DNA of 35,068 nucleotides from Streptomyces sp. Ru71 (GTDB lineage: Bacteria > Actinomycetota > Actinomycetes > Streptomycetales > Streptomycetaceae), in the NCBI RefSeq assembly GCF_002920535.1, contig NZ_PQSS01000075.1, forward strand, positions 1-35,068, written 5' to 3'. Made by a program: the position numbers and the translations under genes. Positions 7,919-17,100 of this stretch are shown here, in pieces. The notes under the pieces are model-generated. The model had not been told where the DNA came from. It did not search any database and was given only the letters and a program-made list of their open reading frames with translations. Position 1 is the stretch's first letter, and each line of letters opens with the position of its first letter.

Positions 7919-8842
7919 CTACGGCAGCTGGGACTGCACCTGGGCCGAGATCAGCTCCAGGTGGTCCAGGTCGTGCAGGTCGAGCACCTGGAGGTAGAGG
8001 CGGCTGGAGCCGATCGCGGCGTAGCGGCCGATCTTGTCGACGACCTCGGCCGGGGAGCCGGCCAGGCCGTTCGCCTTCAGCTCCGCCACATCGCGGCCGA
8101 TGGCGGCGGCGCGGCGGGCCACCTCGGCGTCGTCGCGGCCCACGCAGACGACGAGGGCGTTGGAGTACACGAGGTCGTCGGCCCTGCGCCCGATCGCCTC
8201 GGCGGCGGCGCGCACCCGCCCGAACTGCCGCTCGCTGTCCTCGACCGAGGCGAAGGGGATGTTGAACTCGTCGGCGTGGCGGGCGGCGAGGCGGGGGGTG
8301 CGGGTGGCGCCGTGGCCGCCGACGAGGACCGGGATCTTGTCCTGCGCGGGCTTGGGCAGCGCGGGCGAGCCGGTGAGGTCGTAGTGGGTGCCGTGGAAGT
8401 CGTAGGTCTTGCCGGGCTTCGTCGCCCACAGACCCGTGACGATCTCCAGCTGCTCCTCCAGACGGGCGAACTTGTCCTTCGGGAACGGGATGCCGTAGGC
8501 CCGGTGCTCCTCCTCGAACCAGCCCGCGCCCAGGCCCAGCTCGACGCGTCCGCCGGACATCTGGTCGACCTGGGCGACCTGGATGGCGAGGACGCCGGGC
8601 AGCCGGAAGGTGGCCGCGGTCATCAGCGTGCCCAGCCGGATGCGCCGCGTCTCACGGGCGAGGCCGGCGAGCGTGATCCAGGCGTCGGTGGGGCCGGGCA
8701 GCCCGTCCACGTCACCCATCTTCAGATAGTGATCGGAGCGGAAAAAGGCGTCGAAGCCGAGATCCTCGGTGGCCTTGGCCACGGCGAGCAGCGTGTCGTA
8801 GGTGGCCCCCTGCTGGGGCTCGGTGAAGATGCGAAGGTCCAT
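7919..8842 (-). CDS. LLM-class F420-dependent oxidoreductase
   Basis: 307 residues beginning MDLRIFTEPQQGATYDTLL, typical length for this family. The TIM-barrel luciferase-like fold is shown by AKATEDLGFDAFFRSDHYL, LGTLMTAATFRLPGVLAIQVAQVDQMSGGRVELGLGAGWFEEEHRAYGIPFP and VLVGGHGATRTPRLAARHADEFN. Actinobacterial members with this pattern generally use coenzyme F420 for hydride transfer; the substrate is unknown. An ATG three codons upstream (8849-8851) is also possible, but the chosen start matches the conserved beginning of the fold. It is followed by the stem-loop at 7858-7897 and divergently faces a small-protein gene. Confidence 0.88.
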   Translation of the reverse strand: MDLRIFTEPQQGATYDTLLAVAKATEDLGFDAFFRSDHYLKMGDVDGLPGPTDAWITLAGLARETRRIRLGTLMTAATFRLPGVLAIQVAQVDQMSGGRVELGLGAGWFEEEHRAYGIPFPKDKFARLEEQLEIVTGLWATKPGKTYDFHGTHYDLTGSPALPKPAQDKIPVLVGGHGATRTPRLAARHADEFNIPFASVEDSERQFGRVRAAAEAIGRRADDLVYSNALVVCVGRDDAEVARRAAAIGRDVAELKANGLAGSPAEVVDKIGRYAAIGSSRLYLQVLDLHDLDHLELISAQVQSQLP

Positions 8843-9159
8843 ACCCCCCATCCTGCACAGACGGCCCCCGCCGCCCGCCACCGGACCCAACGGCCCCGCC
8901 CCACGCTCCCCGACCGGGCCTCCGGCCACGTGGCCTCGGGCAGCTCGATGTCCGCCCATGGGGACCCCGGCCCGCTTGATCCCCGGTCGGGTGAAAAGCG
9001 TCAACCCCGTGCACCGCCGCACTCCGCGCCAGTGACCGCCATCGGTGGTGATCGTTGGCTCCTGCGGAGCCGGACCGACCGGCGCCCGTGCGCGGTGTGG
9101 ATCGCCGTCGCGTCACCCGTGCCGGTCCTCGTGAAGGGCCGCGGGCCGAGGAGGCCGTC
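8843..9159. promoter_or_regulatory. Divergent intergenic region with a GGCCACGTGGCC palindrome
   Basis: This 317-bp stretch separates the leftward LLM oxidoreductase from the rightward 58-residue protein. No convincing coding sequence is seen. A perfect 12-bp palindrome, GGCCACGTGGCC, occupies 8924-8935 about 85 bp upstream of the LLM start and could be an operator. I could not define -10/-35 elements with confidence. Confidence 0.35.
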
Positions 9160-9336
9160 ATGTCCGAAGAGTCCGTGCCGCAGCAGGGCGGGGGCGCCGC
9201 CCAGCCGAAGGGGCTGCTGCAGCAGATGGAGGAACTGATGGCGGCGCTCACCGCGGACCTGTCGGCGCTCGACGCGGATCTGCAGTCCGCGGGGGGCGCC
9301 CAGCGCACGCCGCGGGAGGAGAGCGAGGCGGGCTGA
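9160..9336 (+). CDS. Small acidic helical protein of unknown function (58 aa)
   Basis: Starts ATG at 9160, with GAGGAGG about 6 bp upstream. The protein has a polar N-terminus (MSEESVPQQGGG), a predicted amphipathic helix with heptad-like spacing of Leu/Met (LLQQMEELMAALTADLSALD) and a polar tail. There is no membrane segment or signal peptide. The composition and good SD argue that it is real. I do not recognise a named family. It ends 16 bp from the convergent DUF6099-like gene. Confidence 0.65.
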   Translation: MSEESVPQQGGGAAQPKGLLQQMEELMAALTADLSALDADLQSAGGAQRTPREESEAG

Positions 9337-9352
9337 GCCCGTCACCGCGTGG

Positions 9353-9814
9353 TCAGCGCTCCGGTAACGCCTCTTCGCGTGCGGCCAGTTTGCGCAGCAT
9401 CCAGTGGACGCGGTCACGGGACTCGTCGGCCGCGTCGATGGCCTCCATGCACTGCCAGTACGTACTCTCGCCGTCCGCCCCGCCCGCGACGCCGACGAGC
9501 GCGATGCCGACGTCGGCGAGCAGGGCGTCGAGAGCGAGCAGCGTCTGCCGGGCGTCGTCGAGGGCGGTGAGCTGGGCGGCGCGTAACTCGCCCGGGTCGA
9601 GTTCGGGCGGGTCAAGGACCCCGCAGCCCCGGCCGGCCAGTTCGGTCAACCCCAGTGCCTCGCCCCGCAGTTCGGGCGGACCGGAGACCGCGAGCCGGCT
9701 GCCGATCGCCTGGGCGAGAGCCTGCGCCTGCCAGACCTCCCGCAGAACGCGCGCCGGATCAGCGCTCGCCGCCAGCGCCCGTCTGCTCGTCAGGATGAGC
9801 CGCACCGCGTCCAC
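9353..9814 (-). CDS. DUF6099-family protein
   Basis: 153 residues from the GTG at 9812-9814 (VDAVRLILTSRRALAAS). Further in-frame sequence upstream, to a TTG near 9874, is possible but less like a protein start. The central AWQAQALAQAIGSRLAVSGPPELRGEALGL and GRGCGVLDPPE segments match my memory of the Streptomyces DUF6099 family, all helical, cytosolic and of unknown function. Two in-frame TTA codons (9584-9586 and 9365-9367) suggest dependence on the bldA leucyl-tRNA, hence expression late in development. A TTGACA sits at 9869-9874 on this strand, but I find no good -10 at the right distance. Confidence 0.75.
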   Translation of the reverse strand: MDAVRLILTSRRALAASADPARVLREVWQAQALAQAIGSRLAVSGPPELRGEALGLTELAGRGCGVLDPPELDPGELRAAQLTALDDARQTLLALDALLADVGIALVGVAGGADGESTYWQCMEAIDAADESRDRVHWMLRKLAAREEALPER

Positions 9815-9997
9815 ACGCGCCCCCGGTGGTGATCCGACGCGCCTCTCGCACGTCCGCCCGAACTCCCTTGTCAACTACCCAGCGTGAAGGCATGTGGGAC
9901 GAAAAGCCAGAGGAAGACGGAAATCTGCGGACAACAAATCGGTTTCGGTCGATTGAGCGACTGCGGAGAGTGAAAGCGGACGTGAATGTTCCAAGGG

Positions 9998-10399
9998 TCA
10001 CGCGCCGTCGCCGCGACCACTCCCCTCGTCGGCGCCGCCACTCCCCCCGTCGGCGCCACCACCCTCCCCGCCGCCCGGCGCCGGGAAGCGCTTCTCGTTG
10101 CGCTCGATCTTCTCCGCCAGCGCCGTCAGCGGGTCGACGCCGAGCACCTCGCACAGCTGGAGCAGATAGGCGAGCACATCGGCCACCTCGTCGCGGACCC
10201 GGTGCGCGGTGTCCGGGTCGTCCATGACCCGGGCCGACTCCTGCGGCGTCAACCACTGGAAGATCTCGACCAGTTCGGCGGCCTCCACGCTGAGCGCGGT
10301 CGCCAGGTTCTTGGGCGTGTGGTACGGCTGCCAGTTGCGGGCGGCCGCGAACTCGGCCAGCCTGCGCTGCAGCTGCGCCAGATCCGGGTGCTTCGTCAC
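9998..10399 (-). CDS. MazG-like nucleotide pyrophosphohydrolase
   Basis: 133 residues. Residues 1-105 are an all-alpha NTP pyrophosphatase domain of the MazG/RS21-C6 type: NLATALSVEAAELVEIFQWL supplies the ExxE-type metal ligands and RVRDEVADVLAYLLQLCEVLG the downstream ExxD pair, followed by KIERNEKRFP. These enzymes hydrolyse (d)NTPs, often non-canonical ones or dCTP, to the monophosphate and PPi. The last ~25 residues are an unusual Gly/Asp/Ser tail encoded by a 21-bp tandem repeat. The ATG start overlaps the stop of the upstream ATPase gene (ATGA), so the two are translationally coupled. Confidence 0.9.
   Translation of the reverse strand: MTKHPDLAQLQRRLAEFAAARNWQPYHTPKNLATALSVEAAELVEIFQWLTPQESARVMDDPDTAHRVRDEVADVLAYLLQLCEVLGVDPLTALAEKIERNEKRFPAPGGGEGGGADGGSGGADEGSGRGDGA
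10017..10058. repeat. 21-bp tandem repeat encoding the Gly-rich MazG tail
   Basis: Two near-identical 21-bp units (10017-10037 and 10038-10058, differing at two positions) followed by a degenerate partial third. On the minus strand they encode a seven-residue GGADxGS repeat. Slippage here would change tail length without shifting the frame. Confidence 0.8.
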
Positions 10400-11568
10400 G
10401 GGTCCAGGTGTACCACCGTGACGCCGTCGATCCCGGCCGCCCAGGAGGCGTCAGCGACCGCGCCGACGCACGTCAGATGCCCGCCTTCGCCCATCCGCAC
10501 CGCCAGTCGCGCCAGTTCGGCCCGCTGCCGCGGGTCCAGGCAGCGGTCGAAGCCGTCGGCCAGCACGGTCAGCGCCTGCAGGGCCGGGGGCACCTCGCCG
10601 GCCGGGTCGACCTCCAGGATGCCGGGGCCGGTGAGCAGCACCAGGGACAGCGCGAGGTAGCGCAGTTCGCCGTCGCCGAGCCGGGCCAGCTCCGTACGGG
10701 ACCCGCCGTCCCGTTCCAGGAAGGCCCGTGTCGTACCGTCGGGCCGGAGTTCGGCCACGACGTCGGCGGCGGGGACGGCGCAGCCGGCGCGCAGGGCGGC
10801 GACGAGCTGCGCGTGCCGGCGGCCGCACTCGGCGCGGGTGCGCCACAGGACGTCGGCGAGGTTGCCGCAGTCGGCGAGCAGCCGGCCGCAGCCGCCGGGG
10901 ACGGGCGCCCGCATCCGGGAGGGACGCGGATCGCAGGTGAACACCGAGCGCAGCGCGACGACCATCTGCTCGGCGGCGGCCAGCACCTGACGCTGTCCGT
11001 CCGTCCTGCCGGAGACGCGCAGCGGCAGCAGCGCGGTCCCGAGCCGGTCGTCGGGCAGCGGGGCGCGCGTCACCGGCGCGGACCCGGCGGTGTGCCAGGC
11101 GGCCTGCACCGCCCGCCGCCCAGGATCGACGAGCGCGGTCTCCAGCAGCACGATCCCGCCGGCGGTGAGCCGCTCCCCCACGACCCGCAGCTCGGGTTCC
11201 ACCTGGACGGCGAGGTCGAGCGTTACGGGTCCGGCGGGACCGTCGGCCGTGCAGCCGATCCGGAAGCCGCGCCGGCGCTGGGCGTCGGGCCGGGCCCGCT
11301 CGGGCACGCACGCCCCCGGCTCGGGGAAGGCCTCCTCCAGCTCGGCGCCGGCGGCGAGCCGCGCGAGGGCGGCGTAGGCGCGCAGCGCGGTCGACTTGCC
11401 GCTTCCGCTGGACCCGGCGAGGAGGGTGAACGCCCCGGTCAGCGGGAGCACGGCCCGGCGGTGCCCGGCGAAGGCGGACAGCCGCAACTCGGTGACCCGG
11501 GGCCGCACGGGCCGCAGGGCGGGTGGCTCCTGGGAGCCGGGCAACGACGAAACGGAAGTAACGCCCAT
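10396..11568 (-). CDS. AAA/ABC-type ATP-binding protein with degenerate Walker B
   Basis: 390 residues from MGVTSVSSLPG. RVTELRLSAFAGHRRAVLPLTGAFTLLAGSSGSGKST (Walker A at ~52-60) is the start of an SMC/RecF-like or AAA_21 ATPase. LARLGDGELRYLALSLVLL (~292-310) resembles the ABC signature and following helix. Where Walker B plus catalytic Glu (DEPE) is expected, the sequence is VLADGFDRCLDP: the Asp is kept but the catalytic Glu is replaced by Gly. It may bind ATP but hydrolyse slowly, or use another residue. The stop overlaps the MazG start, implying joint function in nucleotide or DNA metabolism; the exact role is unknown. An 11-bp palindrome GGAACCGTTCC (11599-11609) and TAGCGT eight bases before the ATG suggest a regulated, possibly leaderless promoter. 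Confidence 0.8.
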   Translation of the reverse strand: MGVTSVSSLPGSQEPPALRPVRPRVTELRLSAFAGHRRAVLPLTGAFTLLAGSSGSGKSTALRAYAALARLAAGAELEEAFPEPGACVPERARPDAQRRRGFRIGCTADGPAGPVTLDLAVQVEPELRVVGERLTAGGIVLLETALVDPGRRAVQAAWHTAGSAPVTRAPLPDDRLGTALLPLRVSGRTDGQRQVLAAAEQMVVALRSVFTCDPRPSRMRAPVPGGCGRLLADCGNLADVLWRTRAECGRRHAQLVAALRAGCAVPAADVVAELRPDGTTRAFLERDGGSRTELARLGDGELRYLALSLVLLTGPGILEVDPAGEVPPALQALTVLADGFDRCLDPRQRAELARLAVRMGEGGHLTCVGAVADASWAAGIDGVTVVHLDP

Positions 11569-11598
11569 ACGGTGGACGCTAGGCCCGCCCTGCCGCGG

Positions 11599-11609
11599 GG
11601 AACCGTTCC
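11599..11609. promoter_or_regulatory. Putative operator upstream of the ATPase-mazG pair
   Basis: Perfect inverted repeat GGAAC-C-GTTCC, centred 36 bp upstream of the ATPase start and so at the expected position of a -35 element if TAGCGT just before the ATG is the -10. Prediction only. Confidence 0.3.
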
Positions 11610-11659
11610 GCCGACGCCACGTTCCTCCTATCGGGGGACCAGCGGCATGGACGGGCCCG

Positions 11660-12076
11660 TCAGCTCCCGGACAGCCCGGTGTTCTCCATCAGGCCGCTGA
11701 CCTCCGTGCCCCGGGGGGTGAGGAGGAACACGTTGCGGTCGACGCGGTGCATACCGCTGGCGAGCCCGAAGACGACGCCGGTGGAGAAGTCGAGGACGCG
11801 CTTGGCGACCTCGGTCTCCGCTCCGGTGAGGTCGAGGAGGACCGGGACGCCGGCCATCAGGGTCTCGGCGACCTCGCGGGCGTCCGCGAAGACGTTCACC
11901 CTCAGCACCACGAAGCGGCGCCGCATCTCCGTCTCGGCCTCCGGCAGCGAGCGGTGGTTCACCGCCGACGGCCAGGAATCGCGGCCACGCAGCGGTACGA
12001 CCTGGGCGAGCCCCTCCCACTGTTCATCGGTGACGTCGTGGCGGTTCACCGCTCCCCCGATCTGACTCGCTCTCAT
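11660..12076 (-). CDS. SepF-like cell division protein
   Basis: 138 residues from the ATG at 12074-12076 (MRASQIGGAVNRHDV); a GTG at 12047-12049 (VNRHDVTDEQ) is an alternative start. The core RRRFVVLRVNVFADAREVAETLMAGVPVLLDLTGAETEVAKRVLDFSTGVVFGL followed by RVDRNVFLLTP is the SepF fold, which in Gram-positive bacteria links FtsZ to the membrane. There is no clear N-terminal amphipathic membrane-binding helix and no long acidic linker as in the main SepF, so this is probably one of the additional SepF-like paralogues that streptomycetes carry, perhaps tuning sporulation septation. It is divergent from the polytopic membrane protein. Confidence 0.88.
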   Translation of the reverse strand: MRASQIGGAVNRHDVTDEQWEGLAQVVPLRGRDSWPSAVNHRSLPEAETEMRRRFVVLRVNVFADAREVAETLMAGVPVLLDLTGAETEVAKRVLDFSTGVVFGLASGMHRVDRNVFLLTPRGTEVSGLMENTGLSGS

Positions 12077-12273
12077 CTCCTGCACCGGGCAATTCTTACG
12101 CCAAGTCACCTGTTCGGCCCAACAGCGACACGGTGCGCGACCGCACAACCGGCAGCCGCATCCCGTATGCCGTCTTCCTCCCGGAGTGCCAGCGCTCATC
12201 TGGGTCACACCGGAATCTTCACCTCCGTCCGCGCCCCGTTCACCGGGTGCTCTTAGCGTCCCGTGCCGTGCAC

Positions 12274-14019
12274 ATGGCAGACACACAGCTGGCGGCTCCC
12301 GGTCGCCGATCGCGGCCGGCGCCGGCCGCCCTTGAGCAGGACCCGCCCCCCGCGCAGTGGCACCGCGTCCTCACCCTGCTGGCCACCGTCAGCCTCTTCA
12401 TCGGCACCCGCACGGTGTGGACGCAGGCGGCCACGCACCGGCTCCCGGTGGCCCTGGTGATCACGGCCTGCTACGCGTCGATCCTGCTGTGCGGGGTGCT
12501 CACCGTGGTGACCCGGCGCGGCCGGACCCTGGCCCGTCTGGACCTGGCCGTCCTGCTGACGGCGATGACGCTCACCGTGTGCACCTGGGTCCTGAACCAC
12601 AACGGCGCCGACGAGGCCGTGCTGACCACCCAGGCGGCCCGCGAGCTGGCGGCCGGCCATCCCGTCTACGGCCAGCCGTGGCCCTGGCTGTTCGGCCCCG
12701 GCATCGCCCTCACCCCGACCGTCGACGGCGGGTACGACTACACGTACGGCTATCCCCCGCTGGCCCCGCTGCTCACGGCGCCGCTGCTGTGGCTGGGCCA
12801 CTCCGGCACCCCGGCGACGGCCGTCACCACGGGCGCGCTGCTGGTGGCCGCGGTCACGCTGTGGCGGATGCTGCCGGTGCCGTGGCGCTCGGCGGCGACG
12901 ATGGTCTGCCTGGGCTTCGGCTTCCTGCCCTCCTACGCCCGCCTCGGCTACCCGGCGATGCTGGGCCTCGCCCTGCTGATCCCGGTGGTGGTGCGCTGGC
13001 CCCGGCTCGGGCGGGGCGGCCGGCTCGGACCCGCCGGGATCGCCCGGGCCGCGTGCCTGGGCGTGGCCTGCGCGGCGCAGCAGCTGCCGTGGTTCGTCAC
13101 GCCGTTCCTGCTGGCCGGCCTGTACGCCGTGCGCCGTGGCGAGCTGGGCGCGCGGGGGGCCGGGCTGCTCCTGCTGCGGGTGATCGGGATCGCGTTCGGC
13201 GGGTGGCTGCTGATCAACGTGTACTTCGTCGTGCACGAGCCGCACACCTGGTTCGAGGGCATCCTGCTGCTGATCACGCAGGGCGCGGTGCTGCACGGCC
13301 AGGGCCTGAACGTCGTGTCGCTGCTGCTGACGGACGGCAGCGACCGGCTGGACTGGTACGGGCACGCGAGCATGCTGCTGCTGGCCGGGCTGCTCGCGGT
13401 GTTCGTGCTGTTCGTGCGGCGGCTCGGGCCCGCGGCGACGGTGCTGCCGTGGTGCGCGTTCTATCTGGCGACGCGCTCGCAGGACGGCTACTACCTGCTG
13501 ATGACGCCGCTGTGGCTGGCCGCCGTGGTGACCGCGCCGGCCGCCGAGTTCGCCGGCGCCTGGCAGCCGCGGCCAAGGTGGCTGCCGGCCGGTGCGCGGC
13601 GCCGCCCGGCGCTGGCCGCGGCGGGCGCGCTGCTGCTGGCCCCGGCGCTGGTGAGCGCCCTGCTCGCGGCGACCGGGACGCCGCCGCTGCGCATGCGGGT
13701 CACCGAGGTGCGGCATGCGACACCGAGCAAGGTGTCGCTGCTGACGGTGCGTGTGACCAACACCGGCGACCGCCCGCTGACCCCGCACTTCATGCTCACC
13801 ACGGGTGAGGGCATGGGCCGGTACTGGACGGTGGAGCGCGGCCCGGCCACCCTGCCCGCGCACGACACGGCCGTCTACGCGCTGCGACCGCCCAAGGGCA
13901 CGTTCCCCGTGTCCCGCAACAACGCCAAGGTGAGGGTGCGGCTGCGGGCGTTCACCGGCGATCCGCAGACGCTGTCGAGCATCGACGTACGGCATCTGCT
14001 GCTGACGCCTCGGAGGTGA
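12274..14019 (+). CDS. Polytopic membrane protein, GT-C glycosyltransferase-like
   Basis: 581 residues from ATG 12274; a GTG two codons upstream (12268) would fit a leaderless transcript because TAGCGT ends eight bases before it. About ten to twelve hydrophobic helices are visible (for example HRVLTLLATVSLFIG, ALVITACYASILLCGVLTVV, AAAGALLLAPALVSALLAA). The loop LNHNGADEAVLTTQAARELAAGHPVYGQPWPW resembles the first extracytoplasmic loop of GT-C polyprenyl-phosphate-sugar transferases, and YDYTYGYPPLAPLLTAPLLW follows. The last ~110 residues form a soluble beta-rich domain (LRMRVTEVRHATPSKVSLLTVRVTNTG) probably outside the membrane. Glycosyl transfer is an inference from topology, not from a diagnostic motif. 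Two hairpins follow the gene. Confidence 0.75.
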   Translation: MADTQLAAPGRRSRPAPAALEQDPPPAQWHRVLTLLATVSLFIGTRTVWTQAATHRLPVALVITACYASILLCGVLTVVTRRGRTLARLDLAVLLTAMTLTVCTWVLNHNGADEAVLTTQAARELAAGHPVYGQPWPWLFGPGIALTPTVDGGYDYTYGYPPLAPLLTAPLLWLGHSGTPATAVTTGALLVAAVTLWRMLPVPWRSAATMVCLGFGFLPSYARLGYPAMLGLALLIPVVVRWPRLGRGGRLGPAGIARAACLGVACAAQQLPWFVTPFLLAGLYAVRRGELGARGAGLLLLRVIGIAFGGWLLINVYFVVHEPHTWFEGILLLITQGAVLHGQGLNVVSLLLTDGSDRLDWYGHASMLLLAGLLAVFVLFVRRLGPAATVLPWCAFYLATRSQDGYYLLMTPLWLAAVVTAPAAEFAGAWQPRPRWLPAGARRRPALAAAGALLLAPALVSALLAATGTPPLRMRVTEVRHATPSKVSLLTVRVTNTGDRPLTPHFMLTTGEGMGRYWTVERGPATLPAHDTAVYALRPPKGTFPVSRNNAKVRVRLRAFTGDPQTLSSIDVRHLLLTPRR

Positions 14020-14036
14020 GGGGCCCGACGGGCCCC
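14020..14036 (+). terminator. GC hairpin directly after the membrane-protein gene
   Basis: GGGGCCC (14020-14026), loop GAC, GGGCCCC (14030-14036), beginning one base after the stop codon. A second palindrome, GGCCGGGC-T-GCCCGGCC, follows at 14048-14064. Together they are a plausible rho-independent terminator without a T-tract. Confidence 0.6.
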
Positions 14037-14082
14037 GAAGGGTGAGCGGCCGGGCTGCCCGGCCTCCCTTGATTCACGGCCT

Positions 14083-14103
14083 GCCGCCCGGGTACCCGGC
14101 GGC
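14083..14103. promoter_or_regulatory. Inverted repeat upstream of the FAD/Fe-S oxidoreductase
   Basis: A perfect core CCGGGTACCCGG (14088-14099) with flanking GCCG (14083-14086) and CGGC (14100-14103) paired around one bulged C. It lies 30 bp before the start of the next gene and could be an operator or a leader hairpin. Confidence 0.35.
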
Positions 14104-14132
14104 TGCCGTGGCGAGAGGCAAGGGAGGTTGCC

Positions 14133-17100
14133 ATGGGTCTGTCCGGCCTGCCCGATCCCGTCGTGCGCCGGTCGGCGGCACCGCCGGTCGACACCGAGCG
14201 GCTCGCGGCCGCGCTGCGCGAGCGGGTGGACGGGGAGGTGCGGTTCGACGCCGGCAGCCGGGCCGCGTACTCCACGGACGCCTCCAACTTCCGGCAGACC
14301 CCCATCGGCGTGGTCGTGCCCCGTACGCCCGAGGCCGCGGTGGAGGCCGTCGCGGTCGCCCGCGAGCACGGGGCTCCGGTGCTGTCCCGGGGCGGTGGGA
14401 CCAGCCTGGCCGGGCAGTGCACCAACGCCGGCGTGGTCATCGACTGGTCCAAGTACTGCACCCGGATCGAGTCCGTCGACGAGGAGGCCCGCACCTGTGT
14501 CGTCGAGCCCGGCATCGTGCTGGACGCGCTGAACCGGCAGCTCGCGCCGGCCGGCCTGCGCTACGGCCCGGAGCCCGCCACGCACGCCAACTGCACCATC
14601 GGCGGCATGATCGGCAACAACTCCTGCGGCGCCACCGCGCAGGCGCACGGCAAGGTCGTCGACAACATCGCCCGCCTTGAGGTGCTGCTCTACGACGGCA
14701 CCCGCTTCTGGTGCGGGCCGACCAGCGACGAGGAGTACGCCGAGATCGAGCGGCACGGCGATCTGCGGGCCGCCGTCTACCGGCAGCTGCGGGCGCTGCG
14801 CGACACCTACGCCGACGAGATCCGCCGCCGCTTCCCGGACATCCCGCGCCGGGTCTCCGGCTACAACCTCGACTCCCTGCTGCCAGAGCGCGGCTTCGAC
14901 GTGGCCGGGCTGCTCGTCGGCAGCGAGTCCACGCTCGTCACGGTCCTGCGCGCGGAGCTGAAGCTGGTGCCGGTGGTGAAGGAACGGGCGCTGGTGGTGC
15001 TGGGGTTCCCCGGCGTGGACAAGGCCGCCGACGCCGTACCGGCCGTACTGCCGTACGAGCCGATCGCGCTGGAGGGCCTGGACAAGCACCTGATCCGGGA
15101 CGAGCAGATCAAGCACCTCAACCCGGACGCGATCGGTGAACTCCCCAAGGGCACCGCCTTCTTGATGGTGCAGTTCGGCGCGGACACCCTGCACGAGGCC
15201 GAGGACCGGGCGCACCGCATGCTGGAGGCGCTGCACGAGTCCGAGCACGACCCCCACGTCGCGTTCCTCGACGACCCCGCGCACGAGGACGAGTTGTGGC
15301 AGGTGCGGGAGGCCGGGCTCGGCGCGACGGCGCACCTGCCGGGCCGCCCCGACACGTTCGAGGGGTGGGAGGACTCGGCGGTGGCTCCCGAGAAGCTGGG
15401 CGACTACCTGCGCCGGCTGCGGGCGCTCTACGAGGAGTTCGGCTACCAGAGCGACACCGGCCCCAGCCTGTACGGCCACTTCGGGCAGGGCTGCGTCCAC
15501 ACCCGTATCCCCTTCGACCTGTACAGCGCGGACGGGGTGGCCACCTACCGCCGCTTCATGGAGCGGGCGGCCGATCTGGTGGCGGAGTTCGGCGGCTCCT
15601 TCTCCGGTGAGCACGGCGACGGGCAGAGCCGGGGCGAGCTGCTGCCGCGGATGTTCGGCGAGGAGATCGTGACCGCGTTCGGGCGGCTGAAGGCGGTCTT
15701 CGACCCGGAGGACCGGATGAACCCGGGCAAGGTCGTCGCGCCGTACAAGCTGGACGAGAACCTGCGGCTCGGCGCGGACTGGGCGCCGTACGACCCGCAG
15801 AACCTGTACTTCCGCTTCCCGCACGACGGCGGGTCGTTCGCGGAGGCCGCCAACCGCTGTGTCGGTGTCGGCAAGTGCCGTCAGCACACCAACGACGGCG
15901 GTGCGGTGATGTGCCCGTCCTACCAGGTCACGCGGGAGGAGGAGCACTCCACGCGGGGCCGGGCCCGGCTGCTGTTCGAGATGATGGACGGGCACGGCGA
16001 CAGCGCGATCGCCGACGGCTGGCGCTCGCAGGCGGTCCGTGACGCGCTCGACCTGTGCCTGGCGTGCAAGGGCTGCAAGAAGGACTGCCCGGCCGACGTC
16101 GACATGGCCACGTACAAGGCGGAGTTCCTGGCCCACCACTACGCCGGCCGGCCCTGGCGCAGGCCGCGCTCGGACTGGTCGATGGGCTGGCTGCCGGCGC
16201 TCGCGCAGGCCGTGGGCCGCGCCCGCCTCGGCCCGCTCGTCAACACGGTGACGCACACCCCGGGCCTGGCGAAGGCGGCGGTGACGCTGGCCGGCGTCGA
16301 GGACCGGGAGGTGCCGCTGTTCGCCCGGCAGACGCTCCAGCAGTGGTACGCCGGTCACGAGCCGCGCGGTGACGGCGAGCGCGGCACGGTCCTGCTGTGG
16401 CCGGACACGTTCACCAACCACTTCCACCCGCACCTGGGCCAGGCGGCGGTGCATGTGCTGGAGGCGGCGGGCTGGCGTGTGGAGCTGCCCACCGAACCGC
16501 TGTGCTGCGGCCTGACCTGGATCTCGACGGGCCAGCTGGGGACGGCGAAACGCATCCTGACCCGTACGGTGCGCGCCCTCGCCGGCCATGTCCGGGCCGG
16601 CGGTCTGGTGGTCGGCCTGGAGCCCAGCTGTACGGCGGTGTTCCGGGCGGACGCGGGCGAGCTGTTCCCCGGCGACCGTGACGTGCGGCGGCTCGCCGAC
16701 CGGACGGTGACGCTGGCCGAGCTGCTGACCGAACACAGCCCCGGCTACGAGCCGCCCCGGGTGCCGGAGCGCTCCGCGCGGGCGCTGGCCCAGGTGCACT
16801 GCCACCAGCACGCGGTGATGGGCTGGGAGGCGGACCAGGAGCTGCTGCGGCGGGCCGGGGTGGACGTCGAGCACCTGGAGTCCGGCTGCTGCGGCCTGGC
16901 CGGCAACTTCGGCTTCGAGAAGGGCCACCTGGACGTCAGCAAGGCGTGCGCGGAGCGGGTGCTGCTGCCCCGGCTGCGGGAGGCGGACGAGGAGACGGTG
17001 GTCCTCGCGGACGGCTTCAGCTGCCGCACCCAGATCCACGAGGGCGACAGCGGCGGCCACGAGGCGGTCCACCTGGCCGAGCTCCTGGCGACAGCCCTGC

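Noticed and set aside
9329..9341. Palindrome CGGGCT-G-AGCCCG over the small-protein stop as a terminator
   Set aside because: The one-base spacer cannot form a hairpin loop without opening the stem; too short to support the call.
9893..9985. A/T-richer stretch that could start a plus-strand peptide MWDEKPEEDGNLRTTNRF
   Set aside because: The start-proximal residues look plausible, but the frame runs into Arg-rich antisense of the MazG tail and lacks a well-spaced SD; more likely upstream noncoding DNA of the DUF6099 gene.
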